Assembly (NCBI GenBank): GCA_027081565.1
Contig: JALWKG010000077.1
Location: 1 to 6,450 of the forward strand
Origin: Helicobacteraceae bacterium
GTDB taxonomy: Bacteria; Campylobacterota; Campylobacteria; Campylobacterales; Sulfurimonadaceae
DNA length: 6,450 nt
Direction: 5' to 3'
The translations under genes and the position numbers were made by a program. How positions within the stretch are numbered: the stretch's first letter is position 1; every line of letters starts with the position of its first letter. Shown here one piece after another: positions 1 through 6,430 of this stretch. Under the pieces are notes generated by a model that was not told the DNA's origin, ran no database searches, and worked only from the letters and a program-made list of their open reading frames with translations.

Positions 1-132
1 AATAATAATGTCTGCTTCAGACTCATTTTCAGTAATATCAAAGTCTTCAAGATTACTCATCATCACCTGTGAGTCAAAAACATTGGTACGACACCCAAAT
101 GTCTTTACATAGACTTTCTGTTTTTGGTTCAT
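1..132 (-). CDS. mtaB: MtaB/MiaB-like tRNA methylthiotransferase, N-terminal fragment cut by the window edge
   Basis: Only the first 44 codons are in the window; the gene continues past position 1. The peptide begins MNQKQKVYVKTFGCRTNVFD and then SQVM. The pattern TFGCRTNxxDSQ is the start of the UPF0004 domain of radical-SAM methylthiotransferases, and Cys14 would be the first of the three cysteines holding the auxiliary iron-sulfur cluster. The family adds a methylthio group to position 37 of tRNA. GCRTN, rather than the GCQMN usual in MiaB, points to the MtaB branch (ms2t6A), but the fragment cannot settle that because the radical-SAM CxxxCxxC motif and the TRAM domain lie outside. The ATG overlaps the stop of the mechanosensitive channel gene as ATGA and has its own Shine-Dalgarno sequence inside that gene, so translation is probably coupled. 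A MiaB-like gene also follows the MscS gene in H. pylori and C. jejuni as I recall. Confidence 0.8.
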   Translation of the reverse strand, partial: MNQKQKVYVKTFGCRTNVFDSQVMMSNLEDFDITENESEADIII

Positions 133-1835
133 AAGATCACCTCGTTCTCTTCTAAAGGCAGTACTGCCTTGTCTTTGTTCATTGTAAGATTGACCTGTTG
201 TGTAGGGTACGCTATGGTAATATCATCTTCAGCATTAAAGGCATCGATGATGTCTCCCGAGATGGTACTTCTCAAAGTCAAGGTTGCATAGGCATTGGTG
301 AGGTACCATACACTGATGTTCAGTCCGATAGGCTCGATAAACGAAAAGACACGTGGCTCGACATTAGTGTTTTTCAAGCTGTATTTATGACGCAGTTTGT
401 TTAACTGTTTACGGGTAATGTCCGTATATCCTTTAGAGTACTTTCTGGCGACCTCTTTGGCCAAATGCATCGCTTTTTTGTGGTTAGAGTCAAAAGTGAT
501 CATTACATCAATACCATCCCAGACCGTTTTAAGCGAATCATGAGAGTAGTTGGCGATCATACGGGTAAAGACATAGTTGTTAGGCACAAAGATAATACGC
601 CCTGCTCTTCTGTTGACTTTATAGGTGCTTAGCGTAATGTCTTCCAGCAAAGTCATACGAAGCAGAGAGATATCCATGACATCTCCCACATACTTCATCC
701 CTTCCATATCTACACGAATACGATCACCTACGTGGATAGAACCACCAAAAACGATCACCAGCCAACCCAACATCGACATAAACCAGTCTTTCATCGCGAT
801 CGCGATACCGGCAGAGGCGAAACCAAGTACTGTGACCAGATAAGAGACATTTTCAATATAGTTGAAAAGCAAAATGATCATGATCAAGATAAAGTTACCA
901 AAGTTTATGATCTTGTTGGCCATGTAGAAACGGTCATTGTCCGTAATATACTTTTTACTGGCGACTTTCAAGAAAAATGCCAAGGTAAACAAGAAAAGTA
1001 TAATAAGACCGATCTTGGAGAGTTTATAGATCTGTATACGGATCTGTTTGTTGATCTTGACCTCGATCTCATCTATACGTTTGTCATAGATATTTGAGGT
1101 AACTTCTAAGATCTCTTGTGCATTTACATATTTTTCCAGCCGGTGGGTAGTCTCTTGCAGTTCTTTTGCATAGTTGCCATTTTTGTTGATGGCCAGAAGA
1201 TTATTGAGTAGCTCTTTTTTCTTTTTAAGCAGTGCAATACGATCTTTCAGTTCAACACCCTGCTTGTTGTAATCAGCATAGATCTCTTCTAGGTGTTTCA
1301 CAAAAGAGATGGCAGTGAAGATGTCTAATGGGTTGGAAAGTACTGGGATCTCTTCGATCTCTTCTGGCTGCAAGAGGGCTGAGAACATACTTTTTCCCTG
1401 CTGATTGTCCAGTAGATCAAACTGTTCAGAGAGGATCTTCTCTTTAGCTTTCAAGTCTTCTATCTGTTCCAGATCAGCAGCTCTTTTTTTACGCTTTTTA
1501 CTAAGTTTTTTGATCTTTTTTTGTAATGCTTGAAGATCATCACGGACTTGTGAATAAGCAAGATGAGAGCTGTAACTTTTCTCCCACACATTGTCTTTTG
1601 TCAGTTGGGTATTGATCTCTTGGAGTTCTGTCTCAAACTGCTTGATCGCACGGGCACGTTTTTCACGGATCAAACGTTCATTCTCGGCAATAGATGCTTG
1701 AATTAAAAGTTCTTTGGCGATCCGGTCATCTTCACTCACGTTGGCATCAGCTTTTACTACTGCTGCATCGACACCCCAAAGTGTTGCTTGAAATAACAGA
1801 AGTGCAAAAAGGGTTAAAGGAGTACTAACGCGCAT
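129..1835 (-). CDS. MscS-family mechanosensitive ion channel with a long N-terminal coiled-coil domain
   Basis: 568-residue inner-membrane protein. Residues 1-24 look like a Sec signal peptide (hydrophobic core LTLFALLLF, likely cleavage after VDA). Residues about 38-140 and 180-265 are charged, heptad-like and probably coiled coil, including a very basic stretch at about 106-118 (KKIKKLSKKRKKR). Hydrophobic segments follow at about 274-291, 312-326 and 331-364. The last contains the Gly/Ala-rich pore helix typical of MscS TM3 (GFASAGIAIAMKD, 338-350), followed by the beta-domain signature (GGSIHVGDRIRV, then GDVMDISLLRMTLLED). The alpha/beta C-terminal domain ends with the family pattern AYPTQQV (542-548). 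MscS channels open under membrane tension and release solutes on hypo-osmotic shock. At 568 residues it is about twice E. coli MscS, owing to the N-terminal domain, which is probably periplasmic. The ATG overlaps the 3' end of aroB by 11 bp and the stop overlaps the next start by 4 bp, so it is the middle gene of a coupled operon. Family assignment is firm; gating and any ion preference are unknown. Confidence 0.9.
   Translation of the reverse strand: MRVSTPLTLFALLLFQATLWGVDAAVVKADANVSEDDRIAKELLIQASIAENERLIREKRARAIKQFETELQEINTQLTKDNVWEKSYSSHLAYSQVRDDLQALQKKIKKLSKKRKKRAADLEQIEDLKAKEKILSEQFDLLDNQQGKSMFSALLQPEEIEEIPVLSNPLDIFTAISFVKHLEEIYADYNKQGVELKDRIALLKKKKELLNNLLAINKNGNYAKELQETTHRLEKYVNAQEILEVTSNIYDKRIDEIEVKINKQIRIQIYKLSKIGLIILFLFTLAFFLKVASKKYITDNDRFYMANKIINFGNFILIMIILLFNYIENVSYLVTVLGFASAGIAIAMKDWFMSMLGWLVIVFGGSIHVGDRIRVDMEGMKYVGDVMDISLLRMTLLEDITLSTYKVNRRAGRIIFVPNNYVFTRMIANYSHDSLKTVWDGIDVMITFDSNHKKAMHLAKEVARKYSKGYTDITRKQLNKLRHKYSLKNTNVEPRVFSFIEPIGLNISVWYLTNAYATLTLRSTISGDIIDAFNAEDDITIAYPTQQVNLTMNKDKAVLPLEENEVIL
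137..143 (-). promoter_or_regulatory. Ribosome binding site of the mtaB-like gene
   Basis: On the minus strand GAGGTGA lies 4 nt before the ATG at 132-130 (AGG is 7 nt away). It lies inside the last codons of the channel gene and supports this start and coupled re-initiation at the ATGA overlap. Confidence 0.65.
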
Positions 1836-2871
1836 AATGTCCCAAAACCTCTTTGATCAGGTCTGCATCTATAGCATCTGTTATTTCTACGCCGCCTAAA
1901 GATTTAGGGATAATAAAAGTGATCGCACTGTCTGCACTTTTTTTATCTAGGTAGAAGGTCTCATAAAACTGTTCAACATCATCGATAGTATAAGTGGTAG
2001 GAAGGTCATAATGTTCCAACAAAGTCTTAACACGCGTCGCCTCTTCTGGACTCATCCAGCCTAAGGCTACCGCTGTATCGTTAGCCATAACTATACCTAT
2101 AGCAACTGCCTCACCATGTAAAAAACCGGTATAGTTGGTCTCCTTTTCGATCACATGACCAAAAGTATGTCCATAATTAAGCGCTGCGCGCAGACCACGT
2201 TCTTTTTCGTCTTGTGCTACGACCCATGCCTTAGTCTGTACTGACTTGGCTACTGCCTCAGCAAGTTGCTGTGCATCAGTAAGATCGGCACTTTCCAACC
2301 AACTAAAGAACTCCGCATCAAAACAGACCGCCATCTTTACAACTTCAGCGACACCTGCAGCGAACTCACGCTTAGGCAAGGTCTGTAAAAAGTGTGCGTC
2401 TGCATAGACTGCCTTGGGTTGGTGAAAGGCTCCTACAAGGTTTTTGCCGTACTTGTTGTTAAAGCCCGTTTTCCCACCAACACTCGCATCAACCTGAGAG
2501 AGAAGTGTCGTAGGGATCTGAACAAAGTCGATACCGCGCTGATAAATACTGGCTGCAAAACCGGTCATATCACCGATAACACCGCCACCAAAGGCGATGA
2601 GTAGAGAGTTACGGTTAAACCGTGCTTCGAACATACCCTCCAAAATAGTCTCTATACTCTCCCAGTTTTTATACTCTTCACCGTCAGGCACGGTAATAAC
2701 ATGGACCTCTTTGGCATTTAGCTTAGAGAGAAGATACTCCAAATGCAGTGCGGAGACTGTCGGGTTGGTGACAACAGCTACTTTAGTGTCAAAATGTAGT
2801 TGAGGCAGTGTGTCGATAGTGACTTGATAAGAGAGGTCGATCTCTTTTTTGAGGTTGATGTCGATGGTCAT
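1825..2871 (-). CDS. aroB: 3-dehydroquinate synthase
   Basis: Converts DAHP to 3-dehydroquinate, the second step of the shikimate pathway, in the cytoplasm, using NAD+ and a divalent metal. The 348-residue length fits bacterial AroB. Visible motifs are the NAD-binding GGGVIGDMTGF (95-105), IPTTLLSQVDASVGGKTGFN (119-138), and the three metal ligands expected from the family: Glu176 (GVAEVVK), His235 (NYGHTFGH) and His252 (LHGEAVAIG). I chose the ATG at 2871-2869 (MTIDINLKK). The same frame is open back to a TTG at 2895, but that codon abuts a predicted -10 box and would lie upstream of the expected transcript start, and AroB proteins normally begin close to this ATG. A weak GGA lies 8 nt before the ATG. 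The gene opens the aroB-channel-mtaB operon and its last codons overlap the channel start by 11 bp. Confidence 0.96.
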   Translation of the reverse strand: MTIDINLKKEIDLSYQVTIDTLPQLHFDTKVAVVTNPTVSALHLEYLLSKLNAKEVHVITVPDGEEYKNWESIETILEGMFEARFNRNSLLIAFGGGVIGDMTGFAASIYQRGIDFVQIPTTLLSQVDASVGGKTGFNNKYGKNLVGAFHQPKAVYADAHFLQTLPKREFAAGVAEVVKMAVCFDAEFFSWLESADLTDAQQLAEAVAKSVQTKAWVVAQDEKERGLRAALNYGHTFGHVIEKETNYTGFLHGEAVAIGIVMANDTAVALGWMSPEEATRVKTLLEHYDLPTTYTIDDVEQFYETFYLDKKSADSAITFIIPKSLGGVEITDAIDADLIKEVLGHYAR

Positions 2872-2895
2872 ATGGCGGGTCCAATATATTTGCAA

Positions 2896-2924
2896 ATTAT
2901 AATAATAATATTACTTTAACTCAA
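2896..2924 (-). promoter_or_regulatory. Predicted sigma70-type promoter of the aroB operon
   Basis: On the minus strand a perfect TATAAT (2901-2896) is preceded, after exactly 17 bp, by TTGAGT (2924-2919), matching four of six bases of the -35 consensus. The spacer is AT-rich (repeated ATT). Transcription would start near 2889, giving a leader of about 18-20 nt before the aroB ATG at 2871. This fits a separate operon from the RCK gene upstream. Confidence 0.6.
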
Positions 2925-2944
2925 CTTAGAAAATAGTGAATTAA

Positions 2945-2962
2945 CGCCCTGCCCATCGGGCG
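2945..2962 (-). terminator. Possible weak terminator hairpin after the RCK-domain gene
   Basis: CGCCC (2945-2949) and GGGCG (2958-2962) can pair around an 8-nt loop, and an alternative nested GCCC-ATC-GGGC hairpin exists at 2951-2961. It lies 24 nt downstream of the RCK gene stop. On the minus strand there is no clear run of T after the stem (TTAATTCACTATTTTC), so intrinsic termination here is uncertain and may be leaky into aroB. Confidence 0.3.
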
Positions 2963-2985
2963 AATAGACAAATGGGAAGTTATGG

Positions 2986-4392
2986 TTAGATTTTGATCGG
3001 AATGAAGAGCTGATGGTACTGGTTGAGGCGGTAGTATAGCTCTTCGATGTTGGTAGAGAGCAGTGTGGCACCCTTTCCTTGAAGCACACTTTCAGTGAAA
3101 GGAATACACTGTAAAAACTTTTCACGTTTGGAAAGTTTTCTAATAGGATTGTCATTATGGAAGTTGACATAGATGTTTTTGGAGAAGATGACCGAGAGAT
3201 TACGATAGTGCTCGATGATCTCGTCTTGTTCAACACTCTCCTCATCCTCTTTTTTGAGCAGTTCCAGGTTGTAGCCCATTTGAGATGAGAAGTCAAAGAC
3301 TGTTGTAGAGATCTTTTCAAGGTCTTTGTTGTCATTTAAGACGATCACAGCATCTTTGATCTTCTCTATAGAGCGTTGTGCTAAAGAGAGTACTGGAACA
3401 TTGGCCTCAAAAAGGATCTCACGCATCTTGTCTTTAGAAAACATGTTAGAAGAGACCAAGATCATACCCACATCATACTGCTTCACATCAGTTAAAACGA
3501 TATCATCTATATAACTCTCTTTATAGTCCACATCCAAGGCTACTTTTTCACTGCGTTTACTTTTGATGTAGTCCAGTATCTTAAGGTCACTGGGGTTGCA
3601 AACTCTGATAATAAGACGGTTGTTGAAGTTTTCATGGACAACTAATGCTTTGTCTACCAAGTAGACGATCTCTCGAGGATCATCTTTGATCATGTCGATA
3701 AAAAGATAGATATTGGTACCAAAGGGCTGTGGGAACTGCCCGATCTCTCGTTTGATCGCACGGTAGACTGAGTTAAGCACGGCAGGTTCTCCTACAAGCA
3801 GCAGTTGATCGTTAGGATGTATCATCTTCCTCTCATCAGGCAAGATGAGCTTTCCACCACGATAGATCCCCACAATACGCCAGTTTTTTTGCTCGATCAC
3901 TCCGACGTGGCGGTAGACAAATGAACTTCCAAAGGGGACCAGGACATCCATGATCTCACCCTCACCCAAACCAACATTTTGAGCAACCACAGGGACATTG
4001 GGAAGGTAGTCAAACATATGTGAGGCCAAGATCTCGGTTGTATTGATCTGAACCACATTATACTTTTCAAGATCCATCTCCCAATGATCAATTACGATCA
4101 CACGGACATGTGGCTTGGTAACACGTATGTTCGCGATGGTGTTTTCAATGTCAGCAGCACTGCTCATAGCAATAAACACCTGCACAAACTCCATTTTAAG
4201 GACATTGGAGATCTTATAGAGACTGGTAGGATCAAACTCGAAAAACTTAAAACGCGAAGGAGGTGCGTTTTCAAAAGGGACCGCTTTAGTCTGGATGACA
4301 TAGTAGATGTTGTCTTTGGCAAAGGTGTCTATAGCACGTTCTATAAAGTTCTCACCTACTTTGCTGTCACTGATAATAAGGATCTTTTTCAT
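2986..4392 (-). CDS. Soluble RCK/TrkA-type regulatory protein of unknown function (COG3400-like)
   Basis: 468-residue protein without signal peptide or membrane segment, so cytoplasmic. Residues 1-130 look like an RCK_N/TrkA_N Rossmann domain: beta strand KKILIISDSKVG, acidic end of a later strand (VIVIDHWEMD, about 98-107), then EILASHMFDYLP. The glycine-rich GxGxxG loop is degenerate (SDSKVG at 8-13), so nucleotide binding is doubtful. Residues about 133-205 are a convincing RCK_C/TrkA_C domain (GLGEGEIMDVLVPFGSSF, then IVGIYRGGKLILP and HPNDQLLLVGE). Residues about 225-375 form another alpha/beta region, vaguely like a universal-stress-type fold, and 376-468 is a charged linker plus a small C-terminal domain. 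RCK domains normally gate K+ channels or transporters, but no channel is encoded with it. In H. pylori a hypothetical gene (HP0282) sits in the same place between tgt and aroB as I recall. I start at the ATG at 4392 because AGGTG precedes it; the frame is open 23 codons further upstream. Exact role unknown. Confidence 0.85.
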   Translation of the reverse strand: MKKILIISDSKVGENFIERAIDTFAKDNIYYVIQTKAVPFENAPPSRFKFFEFDPTSLYKISNVLKMEFVQVFIAMSSAADIENTIANIRVTKPHVRVIVIDHWEMDLEKYNVVQINTTEILASHMFDYLPNVPVVAQNVGLGEGEIMDVLVPFGSSFVYRHVGVIEQKNWRIVGIYRGGKLILPDERKMIHPNDQLLLVGEPAVLNSVYRAIKREIGQFPQPFGTNIYLFIDMIKDDPREIVYLVDKALVVHENFNNRLIIRVCNPSDLKILDYIKSKRSEKVALDVDYKESYIDDIVLTDVKQYDVGMILVSSNMFSKDKMREILFEANVPVLSLAQRSIEKIKDAVIVLNDNKDLEKISTTVFDFSSQMGYNLELLKKEDEESVEQDEIIEHYRNLSVIFSKNIYVNFHNDNPIRKLSKREKFLQCIPFTESVLQGKGATLLSTNIEELYYRLNQYHQLFIPIKI

Positions 4393-4395
4393 ATA

Positions 4396-4400
4396 CACCT
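4396..4400 (-). promoter_or_regulatory. Ribosome binding site deciding the start of the RCK-domain gene
   Basis: AGGTG on the minus strand lies 3 nt before the ATG at 4392-4390 (5 nt counted from AGG). The more upstream in-frame ATG at 4461 has no comparable site and would overlap the predicted promoter region, and the resulting N-terminal extension would precede the natural first beta strand of the Rossmann domain. Confidence 0.6.
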
Positions 4401-4413
4401 GTCGTATTACCCT

Positions 4414-4431
4414 ACTCTTGAAGACAAGAGT
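4414..4431. repeat. Inverted repeat in the leader of the RCK-domain gene
   Basis: ACTCTTG-AAGA-CAAGAGT: a perfect 7-bp inverted repeat with a 4-nt centre, ending 21 bp upstream of the RCK gene ATG. It could be an operator or an RNA stem-loop in the 5' leader; there is no T run, so it is not a terminator. Chance occurrence is possible. Confidence 0.5.
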
Positions 4432-4451
4432 TTCTGGGTTTATATGTCGTG

Positions 4452-4460
4452 ATTGTAGCA
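4452..4460 (-). promoter_or_regulatory. Tentative extended -10 promoter for the RCK-domain gene
   Basis: Minus strand TGCTACAAT reads as an extended -10 (TGn followed by TACAAT, 4457-4452). No good -35 is visible 16-18 bp upstream. A second candidate, TATAAA, lies at 4444-4439. Either would place the 4414-4431 inverted repeat within or at the edge of the transcript leader. It is back to back with the tgt promoter. Confidence 0.35.
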
Positions 4461-4462
4461 TA

Positions 4463-4493
4463 TTGCCTTAGAGACCTAAGAATGTGGTAAAAT
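4463..4493 (+). promoter_or_regulatory. Predicted promoter of the tgt-pdxJ-pdxA operon
   Basis: TGG followed by TAAAAT (TAAAAT at 4488-4493) is a fair extended -10. TTGCCT at 4463-4468 is a possible -35, but the 19-bp spacer is long. Transcription would start near 4500, about 20 nt before the tgt ATG. Confidence 0.45.
4467..4480. repeat. Inverted repeat between the divergent promoters
   Basis: CTTAG-AGAC-CTAAG, a perfect 5-bp inverted repeat with a 4-nt centre. It overlaps the possible tgt -35 and lies just upstream of the tentative -10 of the divergent gene, a position where a bound dimeric regulator could affect both. It is short enough to be coincidence. Confidence 0.35.
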
Positions 4494-4521
4494 CTCATCA
4501 TTATTTACTTTATGGAGTCCT

Positions 4522-5643
4522 ATGGAATTCACTTTAGATGCGACCAGCAACAAAGCACGTGCCTGTACTATTAAAACAGCACACTCAACGATCACCACAC
4601 CGGTCTTTATGCCTGTGGGCACCCTTGGCTCTGTCAAAGCACTGGACATGGCAGACATGCATGACCTTTTAGGTGCTGAGATCATTCTGGCCAACACGTA
4701 CCATATGTATCTACGTCCAGGTGACCAAACAGTTGCCAAAATGGGAAAACTTCATGGCTTTAGTACCTATCCAAAAAGTTTTTTAACAGACAGTGGCGGT
4801 TTTCAGGCATTTAGTCTCAGTGACATCTCTAAAGCAGATGCAAACGGTATTGAGTTCAGAAGCCATATTGACGGTTCCAAACACTACTTTACACCTAAAA
4901 AAGTGATCGACATTCAACACAACCTCGGTTCAGACATCATGATGATCCTTGATGACCTTGTTGCTCTGCCGGCAACACAAGAACGCATTAAACTCTCTAT
5001 AGAGCGTACAACAGAGTGGGCACAAGAGTCCATAGACTACTTTCGTCAAAAACAGCAAGAAGGTGTGGGAACAGAGCAGAACATCTTTGCCATTATTCAA
5101 GGCGGTACGGACAAAGCTTTTCGTACCAAGTCAGCTACAGAACTGTGTGCTATGGACTATGACGGGTTTGCTATCGGCGGTCTCTCTGTCGGTGAGTTGA
5201 ATGAAGAGATGTACAACACGGTTGAACACACCGTGCAGTATATGCCAGAAGATAAACCCCGATACCTTATGGGTGTCGGAACACCGGAAGACCTGGTTGA
5301 AAACGTTGAACGCGGCGTTGACATGTTTGACTGCGTCATGCCCACACGTAATGCCCGTAACGGTACCCTCTTCACCTCTTTTGGACGCATCAACATTCGT
5401 GGTGCCAAGTTTAAAGAGGACAGTGGCCCCATTGATCCTGAATGTGACTGCCTGACATGTAAACGCTACTCGCGTGCTTATTTGAACCATCTCTTCCGTG
5501 CTCGTGAGATCACATTTTTCAGACTCGCGACCATACACAACCTGCACTACTATCTCAGTTTGATGAAGCAGATGAGAGCGGCTATTTTAGAAGACCGTTT
5601 TGCAGAATTCAAAAAGGATTTTTATGAAAAACGCCGTAAATAA
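4522..5643 (+). CDS. tgt: tRNA-guanine(34) transglycosylase (queuine tRNA-ribosyltransferase)
   Basis: Replaces guanine at the wobble position 34 of GUN-anticodon tRNAs with preQ1, the tRNA step of queuosine synthesis; cytoplasmic homodimeric TIM-barrel enzyme. The 373-residue length is typical of bacterial TGT. Visible sites are Asp90 in TDSGGFQ (general acid/base position), Asp270 in FDCVMPTR (nucleophile), GGLSVGE at 219-225 for base recognition, and a complete zinc site Cys308, Cys310, Cys313 and His339, with the same 31-residue span from the first Cys to the His as I recall for the Zymomonas enzyme. The base-pocket segment reads LDDLVALP (143-150) where Zymomonas and E. coli have an Asp-Glu-Cys triplet, so the usual pocket cysteine is Leu146. 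The ATG has GGAG at 4514-4517, 4 nt upstream. It is the first gene of a tight plus-strand operon; its 3' end overlaps pdxJ by 20 bp with the start chosen here. Confidence 0.97.
   Translation: MEFTLDATSNKARACTIKTAHSTITTPVFMPVGTLGSVKALDMADMHDLLGAEIILANTYHMYLRPGDQTVAKMGKLHGFSTYPKSFLTDSGGFQAFSLSDISKADANGIEFRSHIDGSKHYFTPKKVIDIQHNLGSDIMMILDDLVALPATQERIKLSIERTTEWAQESIDYFRQKQQEGVGTEQNIFAIIQGGTDKAFRTKSATELCAMDYDGFAIGGLSVGELNEEMYNTVEHTVQYMPEDKPRYLMGVGTPEDLVENVERGVDMFDCVMPTRNARNGTLFTSFGRINIRGAKFKEDSGPIDPECDCLTCKRYSRAYLNHLFRAREITFFRLATIHNLHYYLSLMKQMRAAILEDRFAEFKKDFYEKRRK
5614..5618 (+). promoter_or_regulatory. Ribosome binding site supporting the pdxJ start at 5624
   Basis: AAGGA, 5 nt before the ATG at 5624, lies inside the 3' end of tgt. 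It favours this start over the ATG at 5648, which has only an A-rich upstream sequence, though the tgt codons for Lys-Lys-Asp could produce it by chance. Confidence 0.5.
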
Positions 5644-6430
5644 AAAGATGACACTCGGTGTCAACATCGACCATATTGCTGTACTTCGCGAAGCACGCAA
5701 GATCAACGATCCTGACCCTCTGATGGCCTTGGCCATCTGTGCACAAAACGGTGCAGACCAGATCACCATACATCTTCGTGAAGATCGTCGTCACATCCAT
5801 GATGAAGATGCTAAAAAGATCATCGCTTCTTCCCCTATTCCCGTCAACTTAGAGTGCTCGATCAACCCTGAGATCATCGACATCGTTTGTGAACTCAGGC
5901 CCCACCGCGCTACCTTGGTGCCAGAAAACCGCGACGAAGTGACCACAGAAGGGGGTCTTGATGTCATAAGTCAGAGTCCCGCGATCGCTGTTGCAATAGA
6001 GAAATTACATGAGGCAGGCATAGAGGTCTCTCTCTTTGTCGACCCTGCCATCAACGCCATAGAACAGAGTCAAGCTCTGGAAGCAGAGATGGTAGAGTTG
6101 CATACGGGACATTTTGCCAACATCTTTGCCATGTTAAACTCTGCTTTGGCCCACTCACATCACAGTATTGAAGAGCTTGAACTGCCTCGTGATGAGCTAA
6201 AAGTACTTTTAGATGCCTCACTAGAGCGCATTAACAGCAGTGCCAACCATGCCCAGTCCATCGGTCTCGAAGTGGCTGCAGGTCATGGCCTAAACTACCA
6301 TAATGTCTCACTTATGTTAGAGGTAGATGCCATACAAGAGCTCAACATCGGTCAGAGTATTATTGCCCGTTCTGTTTTCAGTGGACTTGCTTCCGCCGTT
6401 AAAGAGATGAAGCAGTTATGCCAGCGCTAA
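5624..6430 (+). CDS. pdxJ: Pyridoxine 5'-phosphate synthase
   Basis: Condenses 1-deoxy-D-xylulose 5-phosphate with 3-amino-2-oxopropyl phosphate to make pyridoxine 5'-phosphate, the ring-closing step of DXP-dependent vitamin B6 synthesis; cytoplasmic TIM barrel. With the ATG at 5624 it has 268 residues. Motifs: GVNIDHIA (12-19, Asn14, Asp16 and His17 at the DXP site), TIHLREDRRHI (48-58, His50 at the position of E. coli His45), PVNLE (73-77, Glu77 at E. coli Glu72), ELHTG (159-162 and on) and AGHGLNY (219-225, His221 at the donor histidine). It is longer than E. coli PdxJ (about 243), with extra sequence around 170-205 between ELHTG and the last barrel strands, which I believe is usual for this phylum. 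Alternative starts are a TTG at 5600 (less likely) and the ATG at 5648, which gives 260 residues and the N-terminus most common in the family. It overlaps tgt upstream and pdxA downstream. Confidence 0.95.
   Translation: MKNAVNKKMTLGVNIDHIAVLREARKINDPDPLMALAICAQNGADQITIHLREDRRHIHDEDAKKIIASSPIPVNLECSINPEIIDIVCELRPHRATLVPENRDEVTTEGGLDVISQSPAIAVAIEKLHEAGIEVSLFVDPAINAIEQSQALEAEMVELHTGHFANIFAMLNSALAHSHHSIEELELPRDELKVLLDASLERINSSANHAQSIGLEVAAGHGLNYHNVSLMLEVDAIQELNIGQSIIARSVFSGLASAVKEMKQLCQR

Noticed and set aside
732..1097. 121-codon plus-strand frame opposite the channel gene
   Set aside because: Asp-rich repetitive peptide (DLYTDLFVDLDLDL) arising from the antisense of hydrophobic and Ile/Lys-rich codons of the channel; no supporting motif.
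1484..1522. Runs of 7, 6 and 7 T (A on the coding strand) within the channel gene as possible phase-variable tracts
   Set aside because: They encode the Lys-rich coiled-coil stretch. Phase-variable tracts in this phylum are usually longer G/C runs, and the frame is intact here.
2896..2910. Repeated ATA/TAA triplets as a microsatellite
   Set aside because: Only about four to five units and part of the predicted aroB promoter; simple AT-richness explains it.
2916..3335. 139-codon minus-strand frame overlapping the 3' end of the RCK gene
   Set aside because: It is in a different frame of the same strand as the RCK gene, Ser/Thr/Lys-rich and low in complexity, typical of an out-of-frame translation. 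The RCK frame continues intact to its own stop.
4393..4521. preQ1 riboswitch upstream of tgt
   Set aside because: No C-rich loop with an A-rich tail forming the expected pseudoknot is visible, and the predicted tgt leader is only about 20 nt.
5131..5547. 138-codon open frame on the minus strand inside tgt
   Set aside because: It is fully antisense to a clearly conserved enzyme gene, its peptide matches no family I know, and it has no sensible start context. It is a shadow of tgt codon usage.
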